Below are positions 5,485 to 6,893 of a stretch of DNA of 6,893 bases, piece by piece (the stretch's first letter is position 1; each line of letters opens with the position of its first letter). The notes beneath the pieces were generated by a model. The model had not been told where the DNA came from, ran no database searches, and saw only the letters and a list, made by a program, of their open reading frames with translations. This DNA is from Bacteriovoracaceae bacterium (GTDB lineage: Bacteria; Bdellovibrionota; Bacteriovoracia; Bacteriovoracales; Bacteriovoracaceae), in assembly GCA_947440875.1 (NCBI GenBank), contig CANETG010000136.1, positions 1-6,893 of the forward strand, in the 5' to 3' direction. A program made the position numbers and the translations under genes.

Positions 5485-6747
5485 TTGGGTTATGATAAAT
5501 CTATGGTTCGGGCCTATCTCACTCACTTTCAGCAATTCAGTCTCAACGTCAAACTCTTCCTAATCGGCAATGCGATAAATGGAATGGGAATGTCCATTCA
5601 TGGACTTCTTTTCAATCTTTATTTAAAAGAGCTCGGGTACGGCGAAACCATCATCGGAAATCTCATTTCGACTGCTTCTCTTGGTATCTCTTTGATGGCA
5701 ATTCCTGCGGCACTAATTATTGATCGTTTCCACGTCAAGCACTTAGCGATTGTGGGAATGGCGTTTTGTTCAGTTTTTTATTTCATTCAGATTTTTCACA
5801 CTGATATTTCATCGCTATTTATTTTTGGTCTTGTGGCAGCAATGTTTCAGGCACTCTTCAGTATTTCGGTTTCGCCTTTTTATCTTCGGAACTCTACCCG
5901 TGAAGTCAGAGTTCATCTTTTCTCAATGAATTCGTCTCTTAACATGGCAGCGCACTTAGTTGGTTTTGCCGTCGGTGGATATCTCCCAGCGATCATGAAA
6001 TGGTTTGATAATGATCTGACGACGATTGAGTCCATGCGGGGCTCCATTATCGCCTCCCTAGTCGTGGTCAGTCTTTCGAATTTAATTTTCATGAGAATTA
6101 AACGCGTCCCCATTCCTCGGCTGAAAAAGAAAGTCTTTGAGGCCCTTCGTGAAAAAGAATGGGTCGTTTTAGGGAAACTCATCTCGCCCAAGCTTTGCCT
6201 CGCACTCGGATCGGGACTAGTTGTTCCGTTCATCAATCTTTACCTCAAAGAGCGATTCGATTTCTCAACCAAGATGATTGGCATTTCTTACGCTCTCCTT
6301 CAAGCATTCATCTTCGTCGGAATTTTCGTCACACCGACACTGGTGAAAAAAACGACGAGTATTAAATTTATCATGGGTACTGCATTGTTTGCGATTCCGT
6401 TCATGGTGGGAATGGGTCTTTCCGGAAACATCACCGTCGTTCTTTCATGTTTCTTCATGCGCGGAATGCTGATGAATATGTCGAGCCCGATCACCTCAAT
6501 GTTTGAGATGGAAAAAGTTCGCGAAAAGGAATGCGTCTTTGCTTCTGCGATCATCGTCTTTTTCTATCATTTGGTTTACTCAGGCAGTACGCGCCTGGGT
6601 GGATATCTGATTGAGACCTATTCTTTCGGTCCGACGTTTTTCGTATCAGGTGCTTCTTACGCTCTTGCGATTGTGCTGTATCGTAAGTTCTTTAAGGGTG
6701 AGACCGCACTTCAGTCGATACCTGAAACGCTCCCTAATGCTGCTTAA
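5485..6747 (+). CDS. MFS transporter with 12 predicted membrane segments, substrate unknown
   Basis: A 420-residue inner-membrane protein of the major facilitator superfamily, 414 residues if read from ATG 5503. Hydrophobic segments fall at about 22-47, 55-78, 85-103, 108-133, 149-170 and 186-204. A basic cytoplasmic loop (about 205-230, rich in R and K) follows, then segments at about 233-252, 265-288, 293-312, 315-340, 352-374 and 380-402. This 6+6 layout and length fit MFS. The loop after the second segment, I-I-D-R-F-H-V-K-H, is a weak motif A (D-R-x-x-x-K). The two halves share the hexapeptide N-L-Y-L-K-E at equivalent places (44-49 and 251-256), consistent with the ancient MFS duplication. 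TTG 5485 is chosen because AGGGA (5470-5474) lies ten bases upstream; ATG 5503 has no good ribosome binding site but is a reasonable alternative. It is read away from the cupin gene and ends inside the stop codon of the GAF-domain gene. Confidence 0.9.
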   Translation: MGYDKSMVRAYLTHFQQFSLNVKLFLIGNAINGMGMSIHGLLFNLYLKELGYGETIIGNLISTASLGISLMAIPAALIIDRFHVKHLAIVGMAFCSVFYFIQIFHTDISSLFIFGLVAAMFQALFSISVSPFYLRNSTREVRVHLFSMNSSLNMAAHLVGFAVGGYLPAIMKWFDNDLTTIESMRGSIIASLVVVSLSNLIFMRIKRVPIPRLKKKVFEALREKEWVVLGKLISPKLCLALGSGLVVPFINLYLKERFDFSTKMIGISYALLQAFIFVGIFVTPTLVKKTTSIKFIMGTALFAIPFMVGMGLSGNITVVLSCFFMRGMLMNMSSPITSMFEMEKVREKECVFASAIIVFFYHLVYSGSTRLGGYLIETYSFGPTFFVSGASYALAIVLYRKFFKGETALQSIPETLPNAA

Positions 6748-6893
6748 TCACGCCAAAGATAGGGAACGGCCTTAATCATCATTTGACTGAATGCTCTCGC
6801 ATCGTCTTCGGAGAACCGATTCTTCACTGGTGCATCGAGATCAAGAACTCCGAACACTTCACCATTTTTAATCAGCGGAACCACGAGCTCGGA
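6744..6893 (-). CDS. GAF-domain protein, C-terminal end, probably free methionine-(R)-sulfoxide reductase
   Basis: Only the last 49 residues and the stop codon are in the window; the 5' part is beyond the right edge. The visible sequence S-E-L-V-V-P-L-I-K-N-G-E-V-F-G-V-L-D-L-D-A-P followed by N-R-F-S-E-D-D matches the end of the GAF domain in fRMsr proteins (YebR/MsrC of E. coli: S-E-I-V-x-P-L, then I-G-V-L-D-I-D-S and R-F-x-D-E-D). Those enzymes reduce free methionine-R-sulfoxide with thioredoxin. The redox cysteines lie upstream of this segment and cannot be checked, so another GAF protein is possible though less likely. The protein ends soon after the domain (P-Y-L-W-R-D), as single-domain fRMsr proteins do. 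Its TAA shares the bases TTAA with the TAA of the MFS gene. Confidence 0.8.
   Translation of the reverse strand, partial: SELVVPLIKNGEVFGVLDLDAPVKNRFSEDDARAFSQMMIKAVPYLWRD

Noticed and set aside
1..6893. A dedicated multi-gene defence, mobile or biosynthetic system
   Set aside because: The genes alternate in strand, belong to unrelated pathways and lack shared operon structure. No nuclease, transposase, integrase, repeat array or direct-repeat boundary was seen.

Overview
The window carries eight protein-coding genes, two of them cut by the window edges, on about 6.9 kb of moderate-GC DNA (estimated by eye at about 45%). There is no RNA gene, insertion sequence, CRISPR array or other mobile-element signature. 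Gene content, base composition and protein style suggest a Gram-negative chromosome, and the closest stylistic match I can recall is Bdellovibrionota/Bacteriovoracia. That assignment is an inference from memory, not a search result.

Layout from left to right: apt (adenine phosphoribosyltransferase, minus strand, 3' end off the left edge); a divergent promoter region; a CrtY-type lycopene cyclase homologue (plus); a small secreted protein (plus); a CobB-type sirtuin (minus); glutamine-hydrolysing asparagine synthetase AsnB (plus); a cupin resembling cysteine dioxygenase (minus); a 12-TM MFS transporter (plus); and the C-terminal end of a GAF-domain protein of the free methionine-(R)-sulfoxide reductase type (minus, 5' end off the right edge). 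No stretch longer than about 150 bases lacks a gene.

The genes alternate between head-to-head and tail-to-tail pairs. The three tail-to-tail junctions have almost no intergenic DNA: an 11-bp overlap, a 2-bp gap, and a 4-bp overlap in which both stop codons are read from one TTAA. The only possible co-transcribed pair is the cyclase and the secreted protein. Apart from that the genes look like independent housekeeping or accessory functions (purine salvage, carotenoid-type chemistry, protein deacylation, asparagine synthesis, thiol/Met-SO redox chemistry, transport). I do not see one multi-gene system here.

The points most worth following are: the cyclase homologue keeps the CrtY fold signature but has lysine where the catalytic glutamate is expected and has other motif changes, with no other carotenoid gene in view; a cupin of unassigned function with a CDO-like HxH metal site; a hairpin that could cover the ribosome binding site of the MFS gene; overlapping divergent promoters between apt and the cyclase; and the interlocked gene ends.
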